Assembly: GCF_004005375.1 (NCBI RefSeq)
Contig: NZ_RZUF01000014.1
Location: 62,001-126,000, forward strand
Length of the DNA: 64,000 bases
Reading direction: 5' to 3'
From: Rheinheimera sediminis
GTDB taxonomy: Bacteria > Pseudomonadota > Gammaproteobacteria > Enterobacterales > Alteromonadaceae
Made by a program: the position numbers and the translations under genes. The notes beneath the pieces were generated by a model. The model worked only from the letters and a program-made list of their open reading frames with translations. It was not told where the DNA came from and ran no database searches. The stretch's first letter is position 1. Each line of letters begins with the position of its first letter. Shown piece by piece: positions 55,226 through 62,710 of the stretch.

Positions 55226-56403
55226 AAGCCTAAATCCTTTAAAGCCTGCTCATTGCCGTCGACCAACGCATTGATGCGCTGCACTGTTAAGGCGGAGCGA
55301 TAACCGTCTTCCGGTGTATTGATAGCGTAATCGACCAGTTGCGCCACTGTGCTGGTGGCAACATGCATACGGGTATCGGATGAGGCGTAATAAATAAAAA
55401 CTTCGTTGTTTTCGTTTACTATCCAGCCGTTACTGAAGGTCACGTTTGATACGTCGCCCACCCGCTCTGCGCCTTCAGGGGCAATAAAATGACCTGCTGG
55501 TCTGTGGGTCACCAGCCAGGGTTTGTCTAAGTCGGTCATAAAGACATAAAGCACATAACGTAAACCTGCCGCCGTGTTACGTACCGCATGAGCTAAATGC
55601 AGCCAACCTTGGTCGGTTTTGATGGGGGCAGGGCCCTGGCCGTTTTTCACTTCATGAATAGCGTGATACACCTTAGGGTCTACGATCTGTTCTTGCTTCA
55701 CTTCGGCATTGACCATAGAGTCTGTTAAACCCCAGCCGACACCGCCGCCACTGCCAACACTGATAAAACCATCTTGGGGTCTGGTGTATAAGGCATATTT
55801 GCCATCGACAAATTCCGGGTGCAATACCACATTGCGCTGCTGGCCTGAATAAGTGACTAAATCCGGTAAACGTTCCCAATTGACTAAATCTTTGGTACGG
55901 GCAATGCCACACTGAGCTTCAGCTGCGGAGGTATCATTAGGCCGGCTTAAATCTTTACGCTCAGTACAAAACAAACCATAGATATAACCATCGGCATGAG
56001 CCGTCAAACGCATATCGTAGACGTTGGTGTCTGGCCTGTCAGTTTCCGGCATAGTGACGGGCTTAGGCCAGAACACAAAGTTATCCACGCCATTGGCGCT
56101 TTCAGCCACAGCAAAAAAAGATTTACGGTCGTTGGCTTCCACCCGCACCATCAGCAGGTATTTACCCTGCCAATGGATGGCACCAGCGTTAAAAGTGGCA
56201 TTGATGCCATTGCGCTCCAGCAACAAAGGATTACGTTGTTCGTTAAAGTCATAACGCCAGGTTAAAGGTGCATGAGCTGCAGTTAAAATAGGATTGTGCC
56301 AGCGGCGATAAATACCGTTACCTGTGGCGACAGGCTGGTTAGGTAAAGAGACTAATTTTTGATGCTCTGCAAATAATTGTGCTACGTTTTGCTTAAAAGT
56401 CAT
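55222..56403 (-). CDS. GH130 4-O-beta-D-mannosyl-D-glucose phosphorylase
   Basis: This is a 393-residue family GH130 inverting phosphorylase, cytosolic. It carries the GH130 features RNPLLLERNGINATFNAGAI, VYDMRLT with the presumed acid Asp at residue 130, FCTERKDLSRPN, and GSGGGVGWGLTDS. Length and motifs fit subfamily 1, which splits mannosyl-beta-1,4-glucose with phosphate to give mannose-1-phosphate and glucose. The adjoining epimerase makes exactly that substrate, and a phosphohexomutase lies in the same locus. First gene of a five-gene operon, with the LacI-type operator 70-90 nt upstream. Its ribosome site is weak. Confidence 0.9.
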   Translation of the reverse strand: MTFKQNVAQLFAEHQKLVSLPNQPVATGNGIYRRWHNPILTAAHAPLTWRYDFNEQRNPLLLERNGINATFNAGAIHWQGKYLLMVRVEANDRKSFFAVAESANGVDNFVFWPKPVTMPETDRPDTNVYDMRLTAHADGYIYGLFCTERKDLSRPNDTSAAEAQCGIARTKDLVNWERLPDLVTYSGQQRNVVLHPEFVDGKYALYTRPQDGFISVGSGGGVGWGLTDSMVNAEVKQEQIVDPKVYHAIHEVKNGQGPAPIKTDQGWLHLAHAVRNTAAGLRYVLYVFMTDLDKPWLVTHRPAGHFIAPEGAERVGDVSNVTFSNGWIVNENNEVFIYYASSDTRMHVATSTVAQLVDYAINTPEDGYRSALTVQRINALVDGNEQALKDLGL

Positions 56404-56474
56404 GGGAACTGTTCACCCTTTCCAAATGTATAGCTGATGTTTTGTTGTTTCTGAGCTCCCAATATCTCTGTCAT

Positions 56475-56490
56475 TGGGAACCGGTTACAT
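56475..56490. promoter_or_regulatory. Operator of the GH130 operon
   Basis: TGGGAACCGGTTACAT, one half of which is a perfect match to the locus palindrome (GGTTACA) and the other a weaker match. It is 72-87 nt upstream of the GH130 start, so the five-gene operon has its own regulated promoter and is not just read through from the symporter gene. Confidence 0.65.
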
Positions 56491-56494
56491 GTTT

Positions 56495-56529
56495 ATCTTA
56501 AGTTGAGCATAGAATACTCAACTTAAGAT
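56495..56529. promoter_or_regulatory. Inverted repeat CTTAAGTTGAG-N9-CTCAACTTAAG
   Basis: The two 11-nt arms (56497-56507, 56517-56527) are exact complements and extend by two more A-T pairs. It lies between the symporter stop and the GH130 operator. It has no T-run in the direction of these genes, so it is either an mRNA 3'-end stabiliser/weak terminator or a binding site for a second regulator. Confidence 0.6.
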
Positions 56530-56538
56530 GATGATTTT

Positions 56539-58398
56539 TTATTTATGAGTAACGATTTCGCCTGATAGGTCCGAAACTACAGGCCGATCGTCAGGATGGT
56601 CGCGTAAATGATCCCACCAGTGGTACTTCAGGAAAATACTGGTCAGAGCCGCTACCAGCATGGCACCAGCAAAAGCTTGCCATTGCTGGATCACCATAAA
56701 AATAGGTGCTGCTGTTAAACTGGTATGCCAGACAATGCCAACACAGACATTGGCCATATCACGACCAAAATCACGGTTAGGCACAATAGCGGCATTGTCT
56801 TTTTGCAGTTCAGCCAGAACCGGAGCCCAGAAACCCCAGGGTCTGGTTTTACGATAGAATTCTTTTAACACCGCCATTTCATCTGCTGGTGTCAATAAGC
56901 TTGCCACTACGCAGGTCAGCAAACAAAATGCAAAGAGCGCAGGGAAGGCATACAGAGGTGACACTGAGGTAAACATCATAGGAATAGCAGTGACAATACC
57001 AGCCAGCATACCAAAGAAATAACCATAGCCGTTAAAGCGCCACCAGTACCATTTCAGTAAGTTGGCTGCGGTGTAACCACCGTACAAAGCTGAAACCAGC
57101 CATAAAATCAGTTCATTCAGCGATGGAATAAACAGGCCTATGGCAGTACCAATCAGCACGAATAATACCGAAACTAAGTAACTGAGTTTGACATAAGTTT
57201 TAGGCGCGGCATTGGCATTGACGTACTTTTTATAGATGTCGTTCACCAGATAAGCAGGGGCTGCGTTGACAGTAGCGGCAAAGGTCGACATAAAAGTCGC
57301 CAGTAAACCCGCTATGACCAAACCTAACAAACCAGCCGGAATATAGTTGACCAAGGCAAAAGGCAGAATTTGTTCAAAGTCGACATTCGGGCCCATCGCA
57401 TTGAGTTCATCGCGGAAAAATACCAGAGCCAATACAGCTAAACCTGTGATCATCATATAACGTGGAAACAGCAGTACCACATTCACAACCCAGCTCATTT
57501 TAGCTGCTTCCACCGGAGTTTTAGCCGATAACACCCGCTGCATATCATAGTTAGGTGCAGGGCCTGCCATGCTTTGTAAAAAGCCTTTAAACAGTACCAG
57601 CATAAAAAACACTGAAAACAATGACCAGCCATCTTCTACTATTTTCTGATTGGCCGATGCCAGTAGCTCTGACCAATCCAGCTCCAGGTTCCAGCCAAAA
57701 GCCAGGCTATGCCAGCCTTCAGGCACAGCGGCAGCAAGCATCTCCGGCGATACCTGCATCATGGCAATGATACCTATAGCGATACAGGCGAAAGTCATAA
57801 TAATAAACTGCACCACCTCAGTGATCACTACACTGAACATGCCCCCTTTGACCACATAAGCTGTGGTGATTAAGGTGATGATTAAACCGTACAACACTTC
57901 GTTGCTATGAGCATCAGCCGACAGTTGCCATGGCAAAAAGGCGGCGGCAAATTTACCTATGCCGATAAAACCATAAGCCAGAAAGCCAATCACGCTTAAT
58001 AGTGCAAACAGCACTACGATTAAATGGCTCCACTGGGCGCCTCTGCTGTTACCAAAGCGGAAGGTGATCCATTCAGCGCCTGTCATCACGCCAGAGCGGC
58101 GCAGCCAGATCGACAAAAACACCATCAGGAAAATTTGATTAAAAGCAGGCCAGAGCCAGGGGATAAACACGCTTTTCAAACCATAAATAAATAGCAGATA
58201 CACCATCCACATGGTGCCGCTGATATCAAACATACCTGAAGCATTCGACAAGCCCAGATAATACCAGGGCATTTTATTACCACCGAGGAAGTAACTTTGC
58301 ATATCCTTGTTGGCTTTATTGGCAATCCAAAAGCCGATCCATAGCGACAGGGCAATATAAGCCAGCACTATGGCAATATCTATAGGAGCTAAATTCAT
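56539..58398 (-). CDS. Sodium:solute symporter (SSS family), probable mannobiose/mannose importer
   Basis: This is a 619-residue inner-membrane symporter with 13-14 hydrophobic helices. It opens with APIDIAIVLAYIALSLWIGFWIANKANKDMQSYFLGGN (quoted here as the SSS start: 'DIAIVLAYIALSLWIGFW'), then YYLGLSNASGMFDISGTMW, GGMFSVVITEVVQF and a long C-terminal tail. SSS proteins of this group in Alteromonadales accompany glycan loci and take up sugars with Na+. No PTS or ABC sugar importer is present here, so this is the best candidate for moving mannobiose to the cytosolic epimerase. A palindromic operator is about 105 nt upstream. Confidence 0.85.
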   Translation of the reverse strand: MNLAPIDIAIVLAYIALSLWIGFWIANKANKDMQSYFLGGNKMPWYYLGLSNASGMFDISGTMWMVYLLFIYGLKSVFIPWLWPAFNQIFLMVFLSIWLRRSGVMTGAEWITFRFGNSRGAQWSHLIVVLFALLSVIGFLAYGFIGIGKFAAAFLPWQLSADAHSNEVLYGLIITLITTAYVVKGGMFSVVITEVVQFIIMTFACIAIGIIAMMQVSPEMLAAAVPEGWHSLAFGWNLELDWSELLASANQKIVEDGWSLFSVFFMLVLFKGFLQSMAGPAPNYDMQRVLSAKTPVEAAKMSWVVNVVLLFPRYMMITGLAVLALVFFRDELNAMGPNVDFEQILPFALVNYIPAGLLGLVIAGLLATFMSTFAATVNAAPAYLVNDIYKKYVNANAAPKTYVKLSYLVSVLFVLIGTAIGLFIPSLNELILWLVSALYGGYTAANLLKWYWWRFNGYGYFFGMLAGIVTAIPMMFTSVSPLYAFPALFAFCLLTCVVASLLTPADEMAVLKEFYRKTRPWGFWAPVLAELQKDNAAIVPNRDFGRDMANVCVGIVWHTSLTAAPIFMVIQQWQAFAGAMLVAALTSIFLKYHWWDHLRDHPDDRPVVSDLSGEIVTHK

Positions 58399-58502
58399 CT
58401 GTTATTCGTCTCTGTTGACTTGTCCGGCCTTTGCTGCTGACTGAGCAGCCAGCAGGCCTGTTATATCCTTTATTTTAACAGCAACTGGCACCTGAAAATG
58501 AG

Positions 58503-58516
58503 TGTAACCGGTTACT
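58503..58516. promoter_or_regulatory. Operator upstream of the symporter gene
   Basis: TGTAACCGGTTACT, matching 13 of 14 positions of the perfect palindrome. It lies 105-118 nt upstream of the symporter start, and about 420 nt from the divergent LacI gene, so autoregulation is possible but less likely. Confidence 0.7.
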
Positions 58517-58689
58517 GTTGTCGTCTGAGTTTACCTTTTTATGCTCAGTTGGCAAGCTGTTATTTGCGTTTATTTCTGTGCTGGCCTATAACGCTTTGTG
58601 TAAAATGTCCCACCGCTCTTGAAGCTGTCGTTTTGTTGTAGAGCCTGTAGACGTTTCGAGATTAAATTTTGTTGGTTCTTGTCGTCCCT

Positions 58690-58803
58690 TTTACTGGGTT
58701 AGCACTGGTTTATGTAGAGTCACTACACTGTACTCGAACGGCATTGCGTAAAAAACGACCAGACTGCTGCAAAAATACCCCTGAAACGTCAACATGCTCT
58801 AGC
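58690..58803. repeat. Dispersed repeat (family A, copy 2)
   Basis: This about 110-bp stretch (ttagcactggtttatgtaga, then actacactg, then ccagactgctgcaaaaata, then cctgaaacgtcaac) matches 183-295 closely. It occupies the middle of the 538-nt symporter/LacI gap. Confidence 0.75.
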
Positions 58804-58839
58804 CTTGATCGCATTGCCAGACTATCTTGATAGGGTTTT

Positions 58840-58882
58840 GCGCTTTTGTCGCCATACTGCAACTCCAATTGTATTGGGTATA
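58840..58882. repeat. Partial dispersed repeat (family B, copy 4)
   Basis: Only one end is present: gcttttgtcgccatactgca then actccaattgtattgggtat, equal to the right part of the copy at 2350-2503 and ending GGGTAT. It abuts the LacI gene promoter region. Confidence 0.6.
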
Positions 58883-58936
58883 AAAAAATAACAATGCTGA
58901 AAAATGCAAATAAATCAGTCACTAAGGTTCGTTTCC

Positions 58937-59941
58937 ATGTCTACTATCCGCGATGTATCCAAACAGGCAGGTCTATCTATAGCTACAGTATCCCGGGCTT
59001 TGAGTACACCGGAGAAAGTGTCCCCAGAAAGCCTGAAGCGAGTGCAGGCTGCGATAGAAAAGCTGCAATACAGGCCCAATATGTTGTCGCAGAAATTCCG
59101 CTACAACAGCGCCAACAGCATAGTAGTGCTGGTGCCTAATATAGCTAATTTGTTTTTCTCCACAGTGATCAGTGGTATTGAAAACGTGGCACAAAAACGC
59201 GGTTTTAACGTCTTGCTCGGCGATACCCGCGATTCTATGCAGCGTGAGCAAGAATTTGTCCATTTAGTAGAGACCCGCCAGGCTGATGGTTTAATCCAGT
59301 TACGGCCTTACAAAGCCAACAACAGTTTATTGCCTAAAGCCCATGTCACAGCAGTGAATGCCAGCGGTTGTGAAAATACACCTTACCCTACAGTGCGTAT
59401 CGACAATGTTGCTGCTGCACAAGAAGTGATGCGGTATCTGATTTCGCTCGGACACAAACGTATTGGTATGATTTCAGGCTTAAAAGACAACCCGCACGCT
59501 ATAGATCGAATGCGGGGTTACAAAGCAGCTTTGGCTGAAGCCGGTATCGAATTTGACCCGGCTTTAGTGACGGAAGGCGACTTTACCTTGTGGTCAGGTT
59601 TGAATGCATCTGGTCATTTCAGCCGGATGCCAACCCCACCAACTGCGCTGTTTTGCATGAATGATGAAATGGCCATTGGTGCGATTAAGGGATTGAAAAG
59701 TAAAGGATTCAGAGTACCAGAAGATATTTCTGTCACAGGTTTTGACGATCTGGAGTTTGCCAAATACAGTGATCCTGCATTAACCACCATAGCTCAACCT
59801 GCAGGTAAAATAGGTGAAAAGGCCGCAGAGTTGTTGTTCCAGCTACTGGACGGTACTCATGAGGGCAGCACAGAGTTTGTTTTACCTTACGAATTTGTCA
59901 TTCGCCAAAGTACTGGGCCAGCACCACAACAGCAGAATTAA
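58937..59941 (+). CDS. LacI-family transcriptional regulator of the mannan locus
   Basis: This is a 334-residue LacI/GalR regulator. The N-terminal helix-turn-helix reads STIRDVSKQAGLSIATVSRAL, followed by the hinge helix region (NMLSQKFRYNSANSIVVLVP) and a periplasmic-binding-type effector domain (GISVTGFDDLEFAKY-like segment seen as DISVTGFDDLEFAKYSDP). CytR/CelR-like overall. It probably binds the TGTAACCGGTTACA sites in this window and is released by a mannose-derived sugar; both are inference from position. Start at ATG 58937, the conserved LacI start; an upstream ATG at 58904 is in frame. Confidence 0.9.
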   Translation: MSTIRDVSKQAGLSIATVSRALSTPEKVSPESLKRVQAAIEKLQYRPNMLSQKFRYNSANSIVVLVPNIANLFFSTVISGIENVAQKRGFNVLLGDTRDSMQREQEFVHLVETRQADGLIQLRPYKANNSLLPKAHVTAVNASGCENTPYPTVRIDNVAAAQEVMRYLISLGHKRIGMISGLKDNPHAIDRMRGYKAALAEAGIEFDPALVTEGDFTLWSGLNASGHFSRMPTPPTALFCMNDEMAIGAIKGLKSKGFRVPEDISVTGFDDLEFAKYSDPALTTIAQPAGKIGEKAAELLFQLLDGTHEGSTEFVLPYEFVIRQSTGPAPQQQN

Positions 59942-59977
59942 ACTCTGAAATCAGCTTGTACTCTGCTGAAAATCAAT

Positions 59978-60006
59978 TTGCAAAGCGCAATGTAACCAGT
60001 TACATT
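59978..60006 (+). promoter_or_regulatory. Promoter and operator of the AGE2-phosphohexomutase operon
   Basis: AATGTAACCAGTTACATT (59989-60006) is a palindrome with one central mismatch. TTGCAA (59978-59983) and TACATT (60001-60006) with a 17-nt spacer make a plausible promoter that the operator overlaps. The gene starts 96 nt further on. Confidence 0.7.
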
Positions 60007-60101
60007 TTAGGCAACTTTAGTTTTGTCAGCACTGTATTGGCCGGACTTCCCCAAGCAGACCTAAAAATACTGTGCTGGCATCTTGTTTCAGGTGTTCCTA
60101 C

Positions 60102-61277
60102 ATGTTGTCGTTACTGATGCAAAGCCAGAAATTCACTGCCTGGCTGAAAAACTCGGCGCTGCCATTCTGGAGCCAGCGAGGTATTAATCCAAAAACGGGC
60201 GCTGTGTACGAAAAATTTAATGCTGAGCATCAGCCAGATCTCAGCGCTGTGTTCAGAAGTAGGGTGCAGGCCAGGCAAATCTTTGTGTTTGCAGCCGCTT
60301 ATCAGCAAGGCTGGTTACCTGATGCACTGGAAAAAGTGGCAGCTATACAGCAGTTTTTAAATCAGCACGCAAAAAAACACAGTACTGCCGCAGGTTATGT
60401 GCACAGCCTGAACTCTGCCGGCCAGCAGTTGGATCAAAAACTGGATGCCTATGATTTTGCCTTTTTCCTGCTGTCTTGCGCGTACAGATATCAGAGTTTT
60501 TCTGATCTGCAGGCGCTGGATCAGGCTAATAAATTACTCGAATACATAGAGCAGCAATTCCGCGCCGCGCCAGGGGGGTGGATGGAGGGGGACTACAGCA
60601 GCCCTTACCGTCGGCAAAACCCTCATATGCATTTGTTTGAAGCTTTTTTGGCTTTGTACCAAGCGACCAAAGATGGCAAATGGCTGGCTAAAGCCGGACA
60701 AATTTACACCTTGTTTGAGACTGTGTTTTTCCGCCCACAACAAGGTATTTTACTGGAATACTTTACTGAGCAATGGCAGCCAATGCCTGGAGTTCAAGGC
60801 CAAATCGTTGAGCCAGGGCACATGTTTGAATGGGTCTGGTTATTGCGCTGGTATCAGCAACTGACGGCTACTCCTGTGGATCATTATTGCGAAACCTTGT
60901 ACCAAAATGGCCTGAAGCTGGGTCTTGAAGCGAGCTCAGGGCTGATTTACGACGAAGTACTGCTCAGTGGTGAAGTGGTTAAAAACACCAAAAGACTCTG
61001 GCCTCTGACTGAGCTTATTAAAGCCAGTCTGGCTCAGGCCAAAGCCAGCTTGGATCTGCCTGCTCAACAGGCTGCGGAGCAGCAGGCTGCTGTGGCTATA
61101 GATTTACTGTTTCGTTTTTATCTGAACTCAAATGTAACCGGTTTATATATCGATCAGCTTGATGCTGAGAATCAGATTTGTGTGGCGGAGGCGCCAGCCA
61201 GTACACTCTATCATCTGATGGTCGCAGGCTTAGAAGCCCAGGCCTATTGTCAAACACAGCAAAACGGAAAACTCTGA
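60102..61277 (+). CDS. AGE-family isomerase, probable D-mannose isomerase
   Basis: This is a 391-residue cytosolic member of the AGE superfamily, distinct from the epimerase at 54029. Diagnostic blocks: RQNPHMHLFEAFLALY, then IVEPGHMFEWVWLLRWY; the EPGHxFEWxWLL motif is that of the mannose isomerase/YihS and mannose-6-phosphate isomerase-like branch. It would interconvert mannose and fructose, using mannose freed by the exported glycosidases. Sugar specificity is not readable from the motifs. Start at ATG 60102 with AGGTG upstream; ATG 60117 is possible. Its stop overlaps the next start (TGATG). Confidence 0.83.
   Translation: MLSLLMQSQKFTAWLKNSALPFWSQRGINPKTGAVYEKFNAEHQPDLSAVFRSRVQARQIFVFAAAYQQGWLPDALEKVAAIQQFLNQHAKKHSTAAGYVHSLNSAGQQLDQKLDAYDFAFFLLSCAYRYQSFSDLQALDQANKLLEYIEQQFRAAPGGWMEGDYSSPYRRQNPHMHLFEAFLALYQATKDGKWLAKAGQIYTLFETVFFRPQQGILLEYFTEQWQPMPGVQGQIVEPGHMFEWVWLLRWYQQLTATPVDHYCETLYQNGLKLGLEASSGLIYDEVLLSGEVVKNTKRLWPLTELIKASLAQAKASLDLPAQQAAEQQAAVAIDLLFRFYLNSNVTGLYIDQLDAENQICVAEAPASTLYHLMVAGLEAQAYCQTQQNGKL
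61133..61147. promoter_or_regulatory. Operator-like sequence inside the AGE2 coding region
   Basis: TGTAACCGGTTTATA sits in frame in codons for Asn-Val-Thr-Gly-Leu, about 145 nt before the phosphohexomutase start. It matches the locus operator in 12 of 14 core positions. It may be a chance match or a downstream auxiliary operator. Confidence 0.35.
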
Positions 61278-62635
61278 TGTGGTCAACTGACTGTTTTAAA
61301 ACTTACGATATTCGCGGCATAGTACCGACCCAACTGAATGAGGGGCTGGCCTATCGTATAGGTCGTGCTTTATGCCAACAGTTGTCGCCAAAAACTGTAG
61401 TTATAGGTCATGACATCCGTTTATCCAGCCCGTCTTTAAGTGCTGCTTTGGCACGAGGACTACAGGATGGCGGCGCTGATGTGATTGATATAGGCTTATG
61501 TGGTACTGAGCAAGTGTATTTTTCAGTATTTCATCTGGACGCTGATGCCGGTATTTGCGTTACAGCCAGCCACAATCCTGCCAACTACAACGGTATGAAG
61601 TTTGTTGGTAAAGGCTCAGCGCCTATCAGCGCAGACACAGGGCTGAATGCTATTCGGGATTTGGTCGCCAGCGCGGAATTTCTTGCTCCAGCCACCAAAG
61701 CAGGGTATCAACAGCAAAATACCTTGCCAGCTTATGTGGAACATCTGTTGACCTACCTGGATGTCAAAGCACTAAAACCACTGAAAGTAGTGATGAACCC
61801 AGGCAATGGTGGGGCAGGGCTAGTGGTGAATGCGCTGGCGCCTTTGCTACCCATAGAGATAGTGCCGCTGCAGTTTGATCCGGACGGGACTTTCCCACAT
61901 GGGGTGCCTAATCCTTTGCTGGTGGAAAACCGCTTAAGTACCAGTGCAGCTATTACAGCTTGTCACGCCGATTTAGGCGTCGCCTGGGATGGTGACTTTG
62001 ACCGCTGCTTCTTCTTTGATGAACAAGGCCAGTTTGTCGATGGTTATTATCTGGTGAGTTTATTGGCCAAAGCTTTATTGCTAAAACATCCGGGTGAAAA
62101 AATCATTCATGATCCGAGGCTGTATTGGGCGACTCAGCATACAGTAAAAGCTGCAGGTGGTGTGCCTGTGATCAGTAAAACCGGCCATGCTTATATCAAA
62201 GAGAAAATGCGCGCTGAAGATGCACTTTATGGTGGCGAAATCAGTGCTCATCATTATTTTCGTGACTTTGCCTATTGCGACAACGGCACTATTCCCTGGT
62301 TGCTGATGCTGGCTTTATTGTCTGCCACAGCTCAACCTCTATCTGCTTTAGTAGAGCAGTTGCAGCAGCAATTCCCTTGTAGCGACGAGCTGAATTTTAA
62401 AGTCACAGATGCAAAAGCTGCCATAGCTGCTATTGCCGCTTTGTATCAGCCGCAGGCCTCAGAGGTAGATCTGCTGGATGGTTTAGGCCTGAGTTTTGCC
62501 GACTGGCGCTTTAATCTGCGGATGTCGAACACTGAGCCTTTGCTGCGACTAAATGTCGAAACCAGAGCGAACACTAACTTACTGGCCAGAAAAATTGCTG
62601 AAATCACCTCCGCATTACAGCCCTTTTTGGCTTAG
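61277..62635 (+). CDS. Phosphomannomutase/phosphoglucomutase
   Basis: This is a 452-residue alpha-D-phosphohexomutase (AlgC/ManB type). The four family sites are present in order: phosphoserine loop TASHNP with Ser at residue 98; metal site DGDFDRC; sugar-binding GGEISAHHYF; and phosphate-binding MSNTEPLLRLN. In this locus it would convert mannose-1-phosphate from the GH130 reaction to mannose-6-phosphate. ATG 61277 overlaps the preceding stop, so it is translationally coupled; the frame is open further upstream (to 61178), but that part overlaps the AGE2 gene. Confidence 0.93.
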   Translation: MWSTDCFKTYDIRGIVPTQLNEGLAYRIGRALCQQLSPKTVVIGHDIRLSSPSLSAALARGLQDGGADVIDIGLCGTEQVYFSVFHLDADAGICVTASHNPANYNGMKFVGKGSAPISADTGLNAIRDLVASAEFLAPATKAGYQQQNTLPAYVEHLLTYLDVKALKPLKVVMNPGNGGAGLVVNALAPLLPIEIVPLQFDPDGTFPHGVPNPLLVENRLSTSAAITACHADLGVAWDGDFDRCFFFDEQGQFVDGYYLVSLLAKALLLKHPGEKIIHDPRLYWATQHTVKAAGGVPVISKTGHAYIKEKMRAEDALYGGEISAHHYFRDFAYCDNGTIPWLLMLALLSATAQPLSALVEQLQQQFPCSDELNFKVTDAKAAIAAIAALYQPQASEVDLLDGLGLSFADWRFNLRMSNTEPLLRLNVETRANTNLLARKIAEITSALQPFLA

Positions 62636-62655
62636 TTAGCCTAAAGGCTTGAAGA

Positions 62656-62686
62656 TAGAAAAGGGCGCTTAAAGCGCCCTTTTCTA
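62656..62686. terminator. Bidirectional terminator after the phosphohexomutase gene
   Basis: A perfect 13-bp stem (TAGAAAAGGGCGC at 62656-62668, complement at 62674-62686) has a 5-nt loop. The A/T-rich outer stem gives a T-run in both directions between two convergent genes. Confidence 0.9.
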
Positions 62687-62710
62687 TTTGGATAAAGTGT
62701 TAACTCTTGT

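Noticed and set aside
58846-59139. 97-codon plus-strand frame overlapping the LacI start
   Set aside because: It is out of frame with the LacI helix-turn-helix, which is unmistakable, and runs through repeat sequence.
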